Shown here: positions 23,204-34,697 of the stretch, piece by piece
How positions within the stretch are numbered: the stretch's first letter is position 1
Layout of the letters: each line of letters starts with the position of its first letter
Source: Symsagittifera roscoffensis
Lineage: Eukaryota; Xenacoelomorpha; Acoela; Convolutidae
NCBI RefSeq assembly: GCF_963678635.1
Contig: NC_087066.1
Coordinates: forward strand, 39,639,223 to 39,703,222
Direction of reading: 5' to 3'
Length of the DNA stretch: 64,000 nt
Notes under the pieces: model-generated
The model's input: only the letters and a program-made list of their open reading frames with translations
Database searches by the model: none
What the model was told of the DNA's origin: nothing
Position numbers and translations under genes: made by a program

Positions 23204-23795
23204 CATCTGATATCCTGATAATTTATAATGCTTTTCCGCATGCAACTGATTCTTGTTTTTATCGGTATTTAATTTACCGTATTCTATTTATACACCGTAT
23301 TCTCTTTTGTGATTTTAGCTAGGTAATTTTACCGTATTCTATCTTTACTGCATCTGATAACCTGAAATTTTGTAATGCATTTCCGGATGCAACTGATTCT
23401 TATTTTTATCGGTCTTTAGTTTACCGTATTCTATTTATACACCGTATTCTATTTTGTGATTTTAGCTAGGTAATTTTACCGTATTCTATCTTTACCTCAT
23501 CTGATATCCTGAAAATTTATAATGCATTTCCGGATGCAACTGATTCTTGTTTTTTATCGGTATTTAATTTACCGTATTCTATTTATACACCGTATTCTAT
23601 TTTGTGATTTTAGCTAGGTAATTTTACCGTATTCTATCTTTACCTCATCTGATATCCTGAAAATTTATAATGCATTTCCGGATGCAACTGATTCTTGTTT
23701 TTATCGGTATTTAATTTACCGTATTCTTTTTGTACACCGTATTCTATTATGTGATTTAAGCTAGGTAAGTTTACCGTATTCTATTGTTACACTGT
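23204..23795 (+). repeat. 147-bp tandem array, four copies
   Basis: Copies start with CATCTGATA at about 23204, 23351, 23498 and 23646 (period 147-148). Each contains ACCGTATTCTATTTATAC and a TTTTAGCTAGG end. U1 and U3 have a single copy at the same place. The array sits in what would be an intron of the plus-strand gene. Confidence 0.85.
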
Positions 23796-23863
23796 ATTCT
23801 ACTTTGTAATTTTAGCTAGGATCGACTATCTTGCGCGCCGGAGAAAAGTTTCGTGTTGATTAA

Positions 23864-24381
23864 TTGAAATTCGATTATTCGAAGAAACGAGCATTTGCTG
23901 GAGTGATTTCCATCAAAAATGCGGATGTCACCCTGAGAATGCCTTCTGCAGTGGCGGAGCTTGCTGAAGAAGACTTTTTGGTATGTGGCTGTTTATTTCA
24001 ATTTCATTGTTTTTCCAAAAACAAATATGGTTTACTCTTTTATTCTCTTGTGCTTCGTCTCAGAACAATTTTAGCTGCGATCTGAGTGATAGTACTCACC
24101 CAATTGGCCAAACTTTTGAGAAATTTTTGGCAATAAAAAGATGCGTTGGCTTGATGAGGAAAAAAACAGAGCAAACTTTCATATTGGTTCCAGCTAAACC
24201 AGTAACCAGGCCGTTGGTTTATCATCCACACAGTGTACTGCTAATTTTTGGGCAATATAACCTCAGGAAATTTTGGATACCATCAGTCTTGGGATTCTGT
24301 GCTGGGGGAAAAAAGGATTTGTTGCCAGCAAGAAACGAACGTGAGCTAGACACTCTGATCAAATCTCTCAAGTCCACCTAA
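23864..24381 (+). CDS. Two 3' exons of the unit plus-strand gene (U4 only)
   Basis: Exon 23864-23980 ends at TTTTTG|GTATGT. The intron 23981-24063 is 83 nt and ends TTCGTCTCAG. Exon 24064-24381 continues in phase 0 to a TAA. The combined text is about 145 residues, with hydrophobic strands and Lys/Arg, gene-like but unrecognised. The 5' limit of the first exon is unclear because a TAA lies directly upstream (about 23861) and no obvious acceptor follows it. U1 and U3 retain only the last 190 bp. Confidence 0.5.
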
Positions 24382-24968
24382 CACAGAGATTTCTTCATGA
24401 GCACAATCCGATGCCATATAAATGCATGCCGTGGTAGATATGCCGTCGAGGATAACTACCGAGAAGTATTTAGACATAATACGGCCGAGTCCGCCCAGGA
24501 TTTTTTATGACTTCGAATGAACAGCTTGAACTGTTTATACTGTTTGTTGTCATGACTGTTTTCTACGACTGCTTGTTGTTATTTGATCTCTTTAAATTAA
24601 CCGTAATTTGCCGTATTATTTTTAATGTATGCAGTATGTGTTATGGTCTGAAAAATATGCCGGCCCGTCAAAGTTGCTCATAGAGAGTGAACTATCTATT
24701 TGGTGTAATTTGCTCATAGAAAGTTAATTATCTATTAAGAAAAACTTAACTGAGTAAATCCATTTTAGATAAAAAGATTAACAAAACTTGAACAACTACA
24801 ACTAAAATAAGTGGTTAATTGCAAAAAAAAATTGGTTATAGAAAATTTTGCCTTGTCAAACTATATTTGAAATAACCTTAACTATTTTAATTGAATTAAT
24901 TGATTGAAATGAACTGATTAATTTAAATGCGAGTTTATTTCATAAGTTTGTTCAATTTGTTCCTTTTG

Positions 24969-25154
24969 CAGGAATTGAGATTGATGGCAGGAATTGGGAT
25001 CGAGCTTGGGTTACAGGAATCGGGATCAAAGTTTGGTTACAGGAATCGGGATCGAAATTGGGTTACAGGAATTGGGATCGAAACTGGGTTACAGGAATTG
25101 AGATCGAAGTTGGTGACGAAATTGGTCAGATCGAAGTTGAGATCGAATTGAGAC
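24969..25154 (+). repeat. 26-bp tandem repeat block (U4)
   Basis: Same block as in U1 and U3 with a few substitutions. Confidence 0.75.
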
Positions 25155-25256
25155 TGGTAGACGTCATGTAGTGTTGGTGAACCATTGTTCGTGAAAACCT
25201 GTAGTAAATAAAAGATTTAAATTAAAACATTACCATATATAAACATATATGTAAAT

Positions 25257-25548
25257 TGAATCCACAAACAAAATGCGGATTCCAATTACAGTTGCGGATT
25301 TCGCAATAGTTCAATTTAACGATACAAATGTTTTATCATTTGTTTGTGGATTCCACAAACTGTTCTGGATTCCACAAATACTGTTGCGGATTCCGCAAAT
25401 TCGCCTTTTTTGGAGCAATTTTGAGCGTTATAATGATTAAGGTAGTTGTTTGTGGAATCCAAAACAGCATAGAAGATCAAAGAAAAGTAGCAATGTTGCG
25501 GATTCCGCGACAAATCTGATTTTGGCCTGTTGCGGATTCCGCTTACAA
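25257..25548. repeat. GGATTCC palindrome cluster (U4)
   Basis: Same order as in U1 and U3. Several arms are more perfect here (GTTGCGGATTCCGCG, TTTGTGGAATCC). Confidence 0.7.
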
Positions 25549-26949
25549 TGCAGAGAATGCACAGTTTGGCCTCGTAATGTGTTTTTGTTATCTCTTTTTT
25601 TTCACACTTTCACCAAAGTGTTTCAACGTAGTTAACGATGTTTTGTCTGAAGAGATGATTAAAATTGCTGCTATTACAATTTGTATTTTGAAGGAAACTT
25701 TTCGTTAAATTTTGGATCGAAACAAACATTTTATCATTTTTTTTGTATGCAAAGCTTGTTTTTTGGTGTACATAACGTAGTAATGATTACCCGAAACTTA
25801 AATGTTTTGTTTTTCTCGACAGATTGTTTTGAAAAACGCTCAATATATATATATTTTTTTGTGTATTCGAAGTTTGGTATTTCTTATCTATTGTTTGTAC
25901 ACTTTAACAAAACTTAGCTTGGTCTCATTGCTTATTTCGTGCGAGATGTTCACTGTCTCAGAGACTAAGGCGTTTTGAATGCTCTTACTTTTGTCTTTTG
26001 TATTTGGTTACCAACACAACCAAAAGTGAAGAAAACAAAGTAAAAATAGGAATCTCGATTCGCACAAAAGTTATCGCCATGTTAGCAAAAAACCTAATCA
26101 TAGACCTATAATGCAGTTTTATGTACATATGGAAAAGCATTGGAAATTGTATGACAATTACAGCAATTGCATGATGATGATCAAAGCTGGTCATCCAGGG
26201 CACTCAATGAAAATTGGCAACCTGAATCACAACCTCTGCTTTTCAAATTTTTTGAAATAATTGGTAACTGATTATTTTGCTTACTACAAAATTCTTAAAC
26301 AATGTGATGATTGATTATTGCAGAGACTTTTGAAGAAAGTGACTGATATATGTTCGGATTGGTTTTTTTAATCAGACCAATTTCCGAAATAAAAATTGAT
26401 AACTTTTGGGGTTGACCCTTTTACCTTCGGAAGCACCAGAACTTTGATGCTGAAAGTTTAACTCGAATGATTTAAGCTTGGCGAATTATCCCTCTCTGCC
26501 CAATATATTGAATATTATCAGCACAATTCAAATTTTGTCAATACTTCATTTACCAAAAACTATTTGAGACCAATTTAAGGACAGTTTTAACATTTAAGGC
26601 TTCGCCCTGATACAAGCAGTCGTGTTTTCATCTATATAATCGCTGACTTTGTTTGTATTATGGTTTTAAAACTTCATCTTTGTCACATATTCAGATAAAA
26701 CCAAAGATAAAATTTGCATGAACAGCGTGCAGAAGTTAAAAAAAGGTAACCATTAAATCAACAAACCTTCAACAGAATAAATTTTGGATTGTGTTTTATT
26801 TTGTCAAGCCAGTTTGTTGAATGACCAGACCTGTATAAAAAGTTAGCAGAAAGACACATTCCAAATAATGCGTACTTGAAAAAAGGCTTTTTATTTTAAC
26901 GCGTGCTTTTTATTTTTCACATTGGTTACAACTGTTTTCATGCACCTTT

Positions 26950-27359
26950 TGAGTTATGACCGATGGGTATAACTCATAGAGCAATTTCGGATAGGGTACA
27001 CCGTCTGCTCGTCACGCTATCTTATTTTCGGCCGGATAGATTCGTGCAACTTCTTAGTCTAATACCAATCCTAATCTTACTCTTATACTATCTAGTCTCA
27101 GGTTGTTTAACTAGTCTCTGCTAGGCTCAATAGATCTAGGGTATACTGGTTTATTGCGGCTGCTGAAGTCTTCTTGGAGAGTCAACTAATTTCTAAGTTA
27201 AATTCAAATCTCTCTGGTGCTGAAATTACAAGTAATTTCAGCACTTACAAATAAGTGGATTGTTAGTCAGATGGATCATGATTGGTTAATATTAAGTACT
27301 TTACATTGGTAAAATATCTAATTTATCCAATCATAAAATGTAGTTTAGATCAGGTTCCA
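26950..27359 (-). repeat. LTR, 3' copy (element orientation)
   Basis: 410 bp, begins TGAGTTATGACC and ends GTTCCA on the plus strand. It matches the copy at 45447-45856 base for base as far as I could compare. A TGCTGAAATTACAAGTAATTTCAGCA hairpin-like inverted repeat lies inside (about 27218-27243; arms TGCTGAAATTAC and GTAATTTCAGCA). Confidence 0.95.
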
Positions 27360-27368
27360 CCCATCCGG
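27360..27368 (-). promoter_or_regulatory. Candidate polypurine tract
   Basis: The minus strand reads CCGGATGGG immediately before the 3' LTR. It is purine-rich but short, and adjoins the LTR as a plus-strand primer site should. Confidence 0.4.
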
Positions 27369-28974
27369 GTTTTACAGAGTTTTTTAGAATAGTTTTTCTG
27401 CAATTCGAAGGATGGATGATGGACGTTGGTATTTGGCGAACATCATATTTCTTTTCCGTTTTCTCTTGTTAGAGAAGTTCCAGGATGCTGGAATTAGGGA
27501 TATCAAACTTTGTGTCTTCTTGCGACAACGTCTGTGCTTTCGCAACAAACTCAAATCTGATTTCAGAATGGTTTGCTATGTCAGGTTTTTCTGTTTCATT
27601 GTCGAGAACTTCTTTGTGTTTGATCTTGTCTGGGAATGGCGTGGAGATTGTGCGTGGAGGGGATGCGTGGTTACTCGGATCTGTACGTATACTTGAACAT
27701 CGAGGTGGTCATTGGTCTAGTTCAATGAAGTCCTTTTCTGCGAAGTCAAGTCGTACTCTAAATCCTTTGAGTTGTGTTTGTGAGCGGCATATCGACTGTG
27801 GTTGGCCATTCTTTTTCGAGTGTGGTGGGGTCGTTTTGTCTTTGGATGTTCGTCCTTGGTGTTGTATGCTGATCTATATATTGCATAATATAATTTACAT
27901 TTTATAAAACTTTTATTAGTTTAATGTTTTTTAATTATGATTTTGGTTAGTTGTTTTCACAAAAGCTTTTTGTTTTAGTTCAGTTATTTTGAAGAGTTAC
28001 TCACCCTTGAGTAGCTCTTATTAAAAATAGGAGTGTGTGTCACAAAGCGTGGATGTAGCGCGGTGGGTTAGGCCGGCTATAGCATGCTCAGGACGTCCTC
28101 TTCTGGTGGGTTAGGCCAGGAGTGGGAGTATGATTGCATGCGGTTTTTGTGAGAGGTCCTGTTATGTGACAACGTTTTATGTTGGGTTTGTTGTGGTTTT
28201 TCTTATGTTTTGTTGGTTGTGTCCTTTTTTCAAAAATCAAATTGTTTGTGGTATGGGTTTGTCTTTTGACTTTTTTGTGTTTTATTATTTCTTTCTTAGA
28301 CTTTATAATAGTCTTCAAAAGAATAAATTATCCAGTTTTAAACTGGGTTAATCCGGTTTGGGTACCGTTGGTTTCCTTTTCTTAGTCATGCTGTTATTCT
28401 ATGATTTGTGGTATTTAGTAAGCTGCGTTGGTTAGTGTTGTTTAGTATATAATTCCTTTCCAACCGGGTTAAAGGAAAGTTTGAAAGTGTTATCTTGTGT
28501 TAGAGTTGTTGAGTGTGAAAGCTTGAAACTGAAATTCATTATTTTAAACAATTCTTCGTGGGCGAGCTGTGCGAGTGTGGATATAATGTTTGTGCGAATG
28601 AATGGAAATATCAAAAGGTTAGTACTGCATTTTCGTTTTATCAATTTATTACATAGAAGTTCAAATTTTACTGCTATTTGTTGGGAAAAATTAAGTTACA
28701 AATTTTCATCCTAATTAAATTTATTGCTTGTGGGGGAAAAATTTATAAATTAAATTACTGCATTGGTATTATATTTATTTAATTGTTGGTGCAAAAAATT
28801 AATAGGGTTTTAAACAGTTTTGAAGAAGTTTGCTATTTTTTATTTTTCTTTTGTGAATTTTTCAGATGATTGTTGGATGAAGGCTAAAATGCTAAATAAG
28901 ACATGGATAAAGAATGATTAGTTTCTAATTTTTATTTTAATTAGTTAATAATATGTATAAGTCATACTTAACTG
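27360..28974. other. 3' region of the retroelement, no intact gene
   Basis: A minus-strand frame between about 27720 and 27472 reads like coding sequence (Pro/Ser/Glu) but lacks a start and has a stop near 27709. GGTGGGTTAGGCC occurs twice (about 28058 and 28106). The rest is T-rich on the plus strand with no supported gene. Confidence 0.4.
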
Positions 28975-30770
28975 TTAGTCGTCGGGGAAGAAACCGTGGG
29001 GGAAGATGTCGTGGATGAGATCTGAAGTTCTTAGTAATTTAGCTAAGATGCGGATGATATTTTTAGTTTGAAGCAGTGGCCAAAGCAATTGAAGTGCTTT
29101 AATGGTGGTTAGTTCTTCAGTGCCAACTGCAAATTCATAAGGTGTGTTTTGGATTAGATTATATAATTTGTGATTGAATTTAGTGTTATGGATGAATTCT
29201 AAAATGGGGATTTCTATAGGTTGAACAAACTCGTGTGGGATAAGGAAAGGTCGGGATTCTTCTGCGTTGAAGGTCTTGGTGATGGGACAAAAAATATACA
29301 TCTGGGTTATGGGATCATAATTTCGAAGAATACCATGAAGGTTAGTATCTTTAATGCAATATGTGAAGTTAAGAAAGAATGGTGAGGTGTATTTGGAATT
29401 GATGAATTGAAAACGGTGGTGTGGTTGTCTGGAGGGAGTGTGTAGGTCGAAGTGATTTTGGATAAAACGATAATATGTATATGTGTGAGTTTGTTTAGTG
29501 CGCAACATAATATCGTGTGAGCAGTGCAAATCTCTTTCATGTGGTGCAAGGAAATGAAAAGTTAGTGAAAATATTTGGAAGCGTTCTTTAAAACTTTCGT
29601 ATGCTTGTTAGTCTGTTAGTGCTTCTGAGATGATGTGGTCAAATTTGCGATCAAAGATATTGAGTGTAAATACATATGGTGTTGTAATGAAAAATTTTTC
29701 TGTGATTTGTGGGTTAGCAAAGCGGGCATCGTCTAAGAATTGATCCTGGCAAAGCGGGCATCGTCTAAGAATTGATATTCGTTAGCTCGGGGTACAGTGT
29801 ATGTTTTTAGTGATTTTTTATATCCGATGTAAGTAAATTGTCTAGGTGTTAGTGGTGTAGTGAGTCGATATAGCATGTCTTTATTTCGTTCTATATCGAT
29901 GTGAGTGTTAGATAAAGGTAGGCAAAGGGGATTAGTAAAATGATAATATGATGTCCAATGGAGTGTAGGCATTAAAACGTGTTCGTCTACAAAGCTACGT
30001 GTTTCGTTAGTGTCGTGAGGGGTGTTTAAGGTGTATTGTGGAAATGAGGGTAAAGTGATAGCTAAAAATTCTTTTGTGTTAGTGTGATTTGGATGATTTA
30101 TATATTCACGGGCTGTTCCTGGTTTTGCTGGGAAAGGATGGTTGGGGAACTTTCTTTTAAAAGTGCGGTAAGCTCTATTAGTGCTGAATGAAGATTCAGT
30201 AGATGTAGATGATGGTGCTAATGATTCGATATAAACTGAAGAGGGTGTAGGGGTAGGAGGGTTGGATGAATCTATTGTGGATGAAATTTGGTTTATGGTG
30301 GGGGTGTCAAGGTGGTAGGGTTGTTGTTGTAGGGTAATAAAATTATCTAGTTCTGGGGAGATTTGGGGGGTATCTGGAGAATTGGATGATCGGTCTGAAT
30401 GAAGTGAAGAATAGGTTGGAGTGACTTGGGATGCATAAGAGGGTGTAGAATTGGTTGGGACAGGGTTATTTGGTAATATTGGTTGAAAAGGGGGTTGGGA
30501 AAAAATTGAGGGGTTGGTGTGAAAATTATTGGATGGAGATGGTTCAGAGTCGGCAAATTCATCGGGGGTTTCAATATTCGGGTTATTGAGTTGTGAGGTG
30601 GAGTATAAAACTGAGATGTGTGAATTAGTATCGGAATTCATGCCTGATGTTACATTACTGGTTGGGAAATCGGGTGGCGGGAAAGCAAAAAGTGGTATTA
30701 TTGTAATTGGAGTAGTGAGGTTGGTTGGATGGGAATCTGAACGGTGTAGGGATCCAAGTTGTCGGCTCAT
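28975..30770 (-). pseudogene. Downstream retroelement gene, broken by a 32-bp duplication and a stop
   Basis: ATG at 30770, overlapping the Env-like stop by ATGA. The first 345 codons are Pro/Ser/Thr-rich, then more ordered. At 29717-29780 a 32-bp tandem duplication (GCAAAGCGGGCATCGTC start, twice) shifts the frame and causes a stop at 29733. Downstream the original frame continues from about 29715, is cut by a TAA at 29608-29610, then is open again to 28975. Without these lesions the gene would have about 590 codons. The C-terminal part is rich in Phe/Tyr/His/Ile. Function unknown. Confidence 0.6.
29717..29780. repeat. 32-bp tandem duplication
   Basis: Two adjacent copies begin GCAAAGCGGGCATCGTCTAA and differ only in the last four bases. 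32 is not a multiple of three, so the duplication breaks the reading frame. Confidence 0.9.
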
Positions 30771-33385
30771 CGTGGGCTAAAAAAATTATTATTTTGAGAC
30801 TGAAAAGCGGTGGTATGGGGTTGTTCTATAATTTGTTCATAAGTATTTTCATCTTGTGAGTGGTGTGGCATTATATGTTGGATGGGACTTTGTGATATGG
30901 TTGGTCTAAAATTTTGATTATGTGTTATGACTAAATTTCGAAAATTACGTGGGACTAGGGATAATGGATGGTTATGTGGTAGGGGTGGTAACTGTGGTGC
31001 TGTTGGCGTTGTGTCTACATTGTTATGTTCTTCGTCGTATGTGTTCTGTCTGGTTGCTGTTTTTGTGTTGTATTCTTTTATTTGTGCATCTAAAAGAGTT
31101 TTGTTTATTGATGTAGAAAAAATTCCAAAAAATCCTGCAAATATTATGCGTGCTACACTTGCTTGTCTGTTTACTTGTGTGTGTATAGCACATGTGTTGT
31201 AGATTCCTTTTAAAAGTGAGAAAAGAAATCCAATAAAGTTAAGCATTGCGTATAAAATAGTTAATTTTTCTAAGATGTAGTAGGGCCATCCTAGAAAATC
31301 AAGTATTTCATTCTTGAGTGTAACAAAGCTAAAAATATTGATAGGTGATATATCTTGGTGACGGTATTTTTCACCGTTTAGATATATATAATCTTTAATG
31401 TCTTTAAAATATCCGCTATAGTCTTGCGTATAGATGTCTGCAAATCCTGCGGTTTCGGCAAGTTTGCGTAAGTTTTGGTCAATTGATTGTCTTTGTATTG
31501 TGTCCATCTGTGTTAATAATTCTTGGAATTGTTGTGTTCTAATGTGATGTTGAATATCTGATTTTGAATATATTCCTATTGATTGTAAGTCTATATTTGG
31601 GTTTCGAGCGATAGCGCGAATGCTTTCTGGTGAAAATTTTTTGAGTGATTGCATTAATGTGGGATATGGGGTGAGAAGGTAATATTTATCTTCATCAGGG
31701 TTCAGTTGTACTACATTGTGGCTATTTTCTGATCCACATGGGACTGCGGTATCCCAGAAATAGGTTCTTCTTGAAAGTGTGTCAACGAAATGTACTTTAT
31801 TCTTGTAAAAGATAGGGATTCTTTTATAGCATCGTTTGTCTTCGAAAACATATAGTGGTGATACTTTTTTGGTACAAGTATAAAACCATAAAATGTTTCC
31901 TTCATAGTCTAAAAAATTTGATCTATTTCCTGATAGTAAATATCCTGCGTAGGGTATTTTTAATACTGCTAGTGCAAGTGATTGTAGTATTTGTGTTCTT
32001 TCTAATTCACATAGTTGGTGTAGTGTTTCTAATTCGGAGAGTGACATTTCTTGAAAAATTCGGCTAATCGTGTAGTCTAGTTTCATATCTAAGTGAATAT
32101 CATAGTGGATATTACCGAAATATGTACTATTCATTAGTGATAGTTCTTGTAAACTTGTGCTTCTAGTGTCATGGGGCTTTAGATGTCCACCGGGTTGTCC
32201 TTTACTTTTTTGAAAATTAACTGGTATATATGATGTTCCTTCGTTTAGAGGATGACCTGTGGCATATGGGTCGATTTTTATTTTTCCAGTGATCATGTCG
32301 AATCCTTTTTCGTATTCAACTAATATTTCGGAGTATTGTGTTTTGTGAAGTGGGTTTCTGTATTTACATGCAAGTTCTGTTTCTTGATATATTTGAAAAC
32401 GTGTCAATTTATTTTCTATATTGTGTATGTTTCTAAAATTAGAACTTTGTTTTCGTGATGGATTTACTTGTCCATATGGAATTGATTGTATAAAAAATTT
32501 TTCGTGAAATTTAATCATACGAGCGTGTATTTTTGCTACTTGAAATGTTGTACATGTGTCTTCGGGGAACCAAACAATTGTTGCTTGTGTTCGTGTTGTA
32601 GGGTCACAATAGCCTTGATTGTTTTTACAAGGTAATCTAATTCCTTGATAGATCATTGTGTTGTCAGATAAATCGCGTGTGAGTTGTATTTTTCCGAGTT
32701 GTATTTTCCAATCGAAAAACATTATTTCTTGATATCCTTTATTTTTTGTGTCTGCTTTGCAGTTTGATGGATTATTTATACCAATGTGTGGTATCCAGTG
32801 TTTATCGTGCATGTCATAGGTTAATCGTCCGTGTGCGCCGTTATATGGGTACTTTTCATCTAATTTTATATGTCCTTGATGTCTTTCAAGTTCTGCTTGA
32901 TGTACAGAATCTAAAAAAACTTGGAAATATACTAACTTTCTATCTCTGTTTTTATTTTTTGTGATATTTAGTCGGAGTAACTCGTTTTTACAATCTTCGG
33001 GGTTTAGATGTAAAAGTCGTTCGATATTATTCTGGTAGAATGATTCATGGTCAAGTCGGTTTTTATTTCCGTTTGAGACTTGTGAACAATGTACTTTCTT
33101 TTCGGAAAATGTTGCTGTGAATTTATATCCGATAACTGTTGTTGCTCGGGCTTTTGAGTAAAGTGTTGTGATTACATTTGTAGTTTCTATGGCTTGTGGT
33201 TCTGTTTAGCATTGTGATACTTGATTTATTGCATATTTGTGTAGTGTTTTTTGTTCGTTTTCTTCACAATCGTAATGTGTTACTAATAAATCTTGTGGTC
33301 CTGTGCGGGGGGAAGGGTTTATGTTTTGATTTGAGATTACTAGAAAAAGGAGTTGGAGAAAAATTAATAATTTTAGAATATACAT
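30767..33385 (-). pseudogene. Env-like membrane glycoprotein, one in-frame stop
   Basis: An ATG at 33385 starts a typical signal peptide (basic residue, then a Leu/Ile/Phe core). A TAA at 33206-33208 interrupts the frame after 59 codons. The same frame then runs without a stop to 30767. Residues are Cys-rich in the ectodomain, and one or two hydrophobic helices near the C-terminus (about 31290-31100) look like a membrane anchor, followed by a cytoplasmic tail. Env-like proteins of LTR elements mediate membrane fusion. The relationship could be to chuvirus-like glycoproteins, but this is from general appearance only. The first ATG after the stop is at 32812. The stop codon TGA overlaps the next start as ATGA. 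Confidence 0.65.
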
Positions 33386-34503
33386 GTGTATGATAATCCT
33401 GAGTATGGGTTATAAAATGTGATGTAACCGATTGTCTTTTTGGTGTATCTGTCGTATTTATATATTACTTCAGTTGTTATAAATGGTGGTGGTAGGGATT
33501 GAGCTCTTATATTTGGTGGATTTAATGGATAGGGATGTTGAGTAATGTTGTTTAATTTAACAATGATTTCAAATTTTAATTGTAGACTATTCTGTTGGAG
33601 TATTTGGATGTTATGAGCACGAATGTCTTCGTGAATGTCTTGTCTATATTGTAGTCTATTTAGTGCCCAGTTGTGAAGGCGATTACTTTCTAAGTGTTGT
33701 CCAAATAGTGGTGGAGGTGCTGTAAATGTATTCCAATCTAGTCTTAAAGGAATAGTTGTTGATGATTGTTCTCGATATCTTGCGTTGAGATTATTTGGAA
33801 AATTTAAGTTAAAAGGTGTCGGTGAAATTTGGCTAATTGATGGTGTTGATGGTAGTGATAATGTTTCCGGTAGTGATGAGGATGTTGTATCTGAAGAAAT
33901 ATCTATTGGGTCATTGGTTAAATTTGGTTCACCTTGTGTGAATGAATGTGTTGTCCAATATGGTAGTCGTGATGTTTGGTTTGGGGGATTAAAGGGATTT
34001 TCACGTATTTGTTCGGATGTTGGTGTTGAACCTAAGTAATCTGAGGGTAGGCTTGCGGTGCTACGTTGTGAAAGAAGTGTAGGGGTTTCTGGTAAGATAC
34101 CAGTGGGGTTTTCTGGAGTGTTTTGTGATGGGGATTGAGGTATTTCAAAATGAACTCGGGGAGTTTGAAAATTTCTATTTCTTCGAGGATGTATAACTTG
34201 TCTATTTATTTCGATTGTGTTTTGGTTTTGACTAGGATTTCGTATTCTACTTAGTTCTGGTGGTAGTGTTGGGTATAGATTATATGTTGGTTCACTTAAA
34301 GGTGCTTGCCGTTGAACGGGTTCTAGTGGTTCAGATAAGCGTGCGTGTCGTTCTTCAAAAGTATATGGGTTATCTTGAAAGGAAATTTGTGTAGATGTTT
34401 GAGAATTTTGGGTAGTTGAAGGTGTTGTTGGGTTATCTTGGGATGATGTCGGTGAAGACTGACTTTGTGACTGTTGGGTAGCAATTTTTGATAGCTTTTT
34501 GGT
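33373..34503 (-). CDS. 376-codon frame with no ATG, overlapping the Env-like start
   Basis: Open from just after a TAG (34504-34506 region, AGAATAG) to a TAA at 33373-33375. It contains no ATG, GTG or TTG. The product is Pro/Ser/Thr/Asn/Gln-rich and apparently disordered for 270 residues. It then has a more ordered C-terminal third with aromatic residues and alternating hydrophobics. AATAG just upstream could be a 3' splice site, so it may be read from a spliced RNA. Its last 13 bases overlap the ATG of the Env-like ORF. Length without a stop makes chance unlikely. Confidence 0.5.
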   Translation of the reverse strand, partial: TKKLSKIATQQSQSQSSPTSSQDNPTTPSTTQNSQTSTQISFQDNPYTFEERHARLSEPLEPVQRQAPLSEPTYNLYPTLPPELSRIRNPSQNQNTIEINRQVIHPRRNRNFQTPRVHFEIPQSPSQNTPENPTGILPETPTLLSQRSTASLPSDYLGSTPTSEQIRENPFNPPNQTSRLPYWTTHSFTQGEPNLTNDPIDISSDTTSSSLPETLSLPSTPSISQISPTPFNLNFPNNLNARYREQSSTTIPLRLDWNTFTAPPPLFGQHLESNRLHNWALNRLQYRQDIHEDIRAHNIQILQQNSLQLKFEIIVKLNNITQHPYPLNPPNIRAQSLPPPFITTEVIYKYDRYTKKTIGYITFYNPYSGLSYTCIF

Positions 34504-34511
34504 CTATTCTT

Positions 34512-34691
34512 TTAGTGAAAAAGTTTATGTTTATTATAGTATTCTTCTAAGAAAAGAATTAGGAGGATTGTTGCTAGAGCGAATGTGATGATTGCTTTCT
34601 TTATACATTTGCATATGGTCAAAATGAGGGATGATAGAAATGTTATGAAAATTACAAATAGTAAAAAAAATATCAGTTCTACTGAAAATAG
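34512..34691 (-). CDS. Second small hydrophobic frame, two predicted helices
   Basis: About 59 codons, open after an acceptor-like TATTTTCAG. It has two Leu/Ile/Phe stretches separated by a C-K-C-I-K-K basic loop and a charged tail, a convincing two-helix membrane layout. There is no ATG at the start. It ends directly before the 376-codon no-ATG frame. Confidence 0.3.
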   Translation of the reverse strand, partial: LFSVELIFFLLFVIFITFLSSLILTICKCIKKAIITFALATILLILFLEEYYNKHKLFH

Positions 34692-34697
34692 TTCGTA

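Noticed and set aside
23204..23795. CRISPR-like array
   Set aside because: Repeats of 147 bp without unique spacers in a eukaryotic intron-like region are an ordinary tandem repeat.
27412..27907. Plus-strand frames inside the 3' part of the retroelement
   Set aside because: The element is transcribed on the minus strand and its plus strand is T/G-rich, which lengthens random frames. The text has no domain character.
28045..28120. tRNA-like or SINE-like segment with an A-box resemblance (TAGCGCGGTGGG)
   Set aside because: No B-box and no foldable cloverleaf. The resemblance is limited to one short motif.
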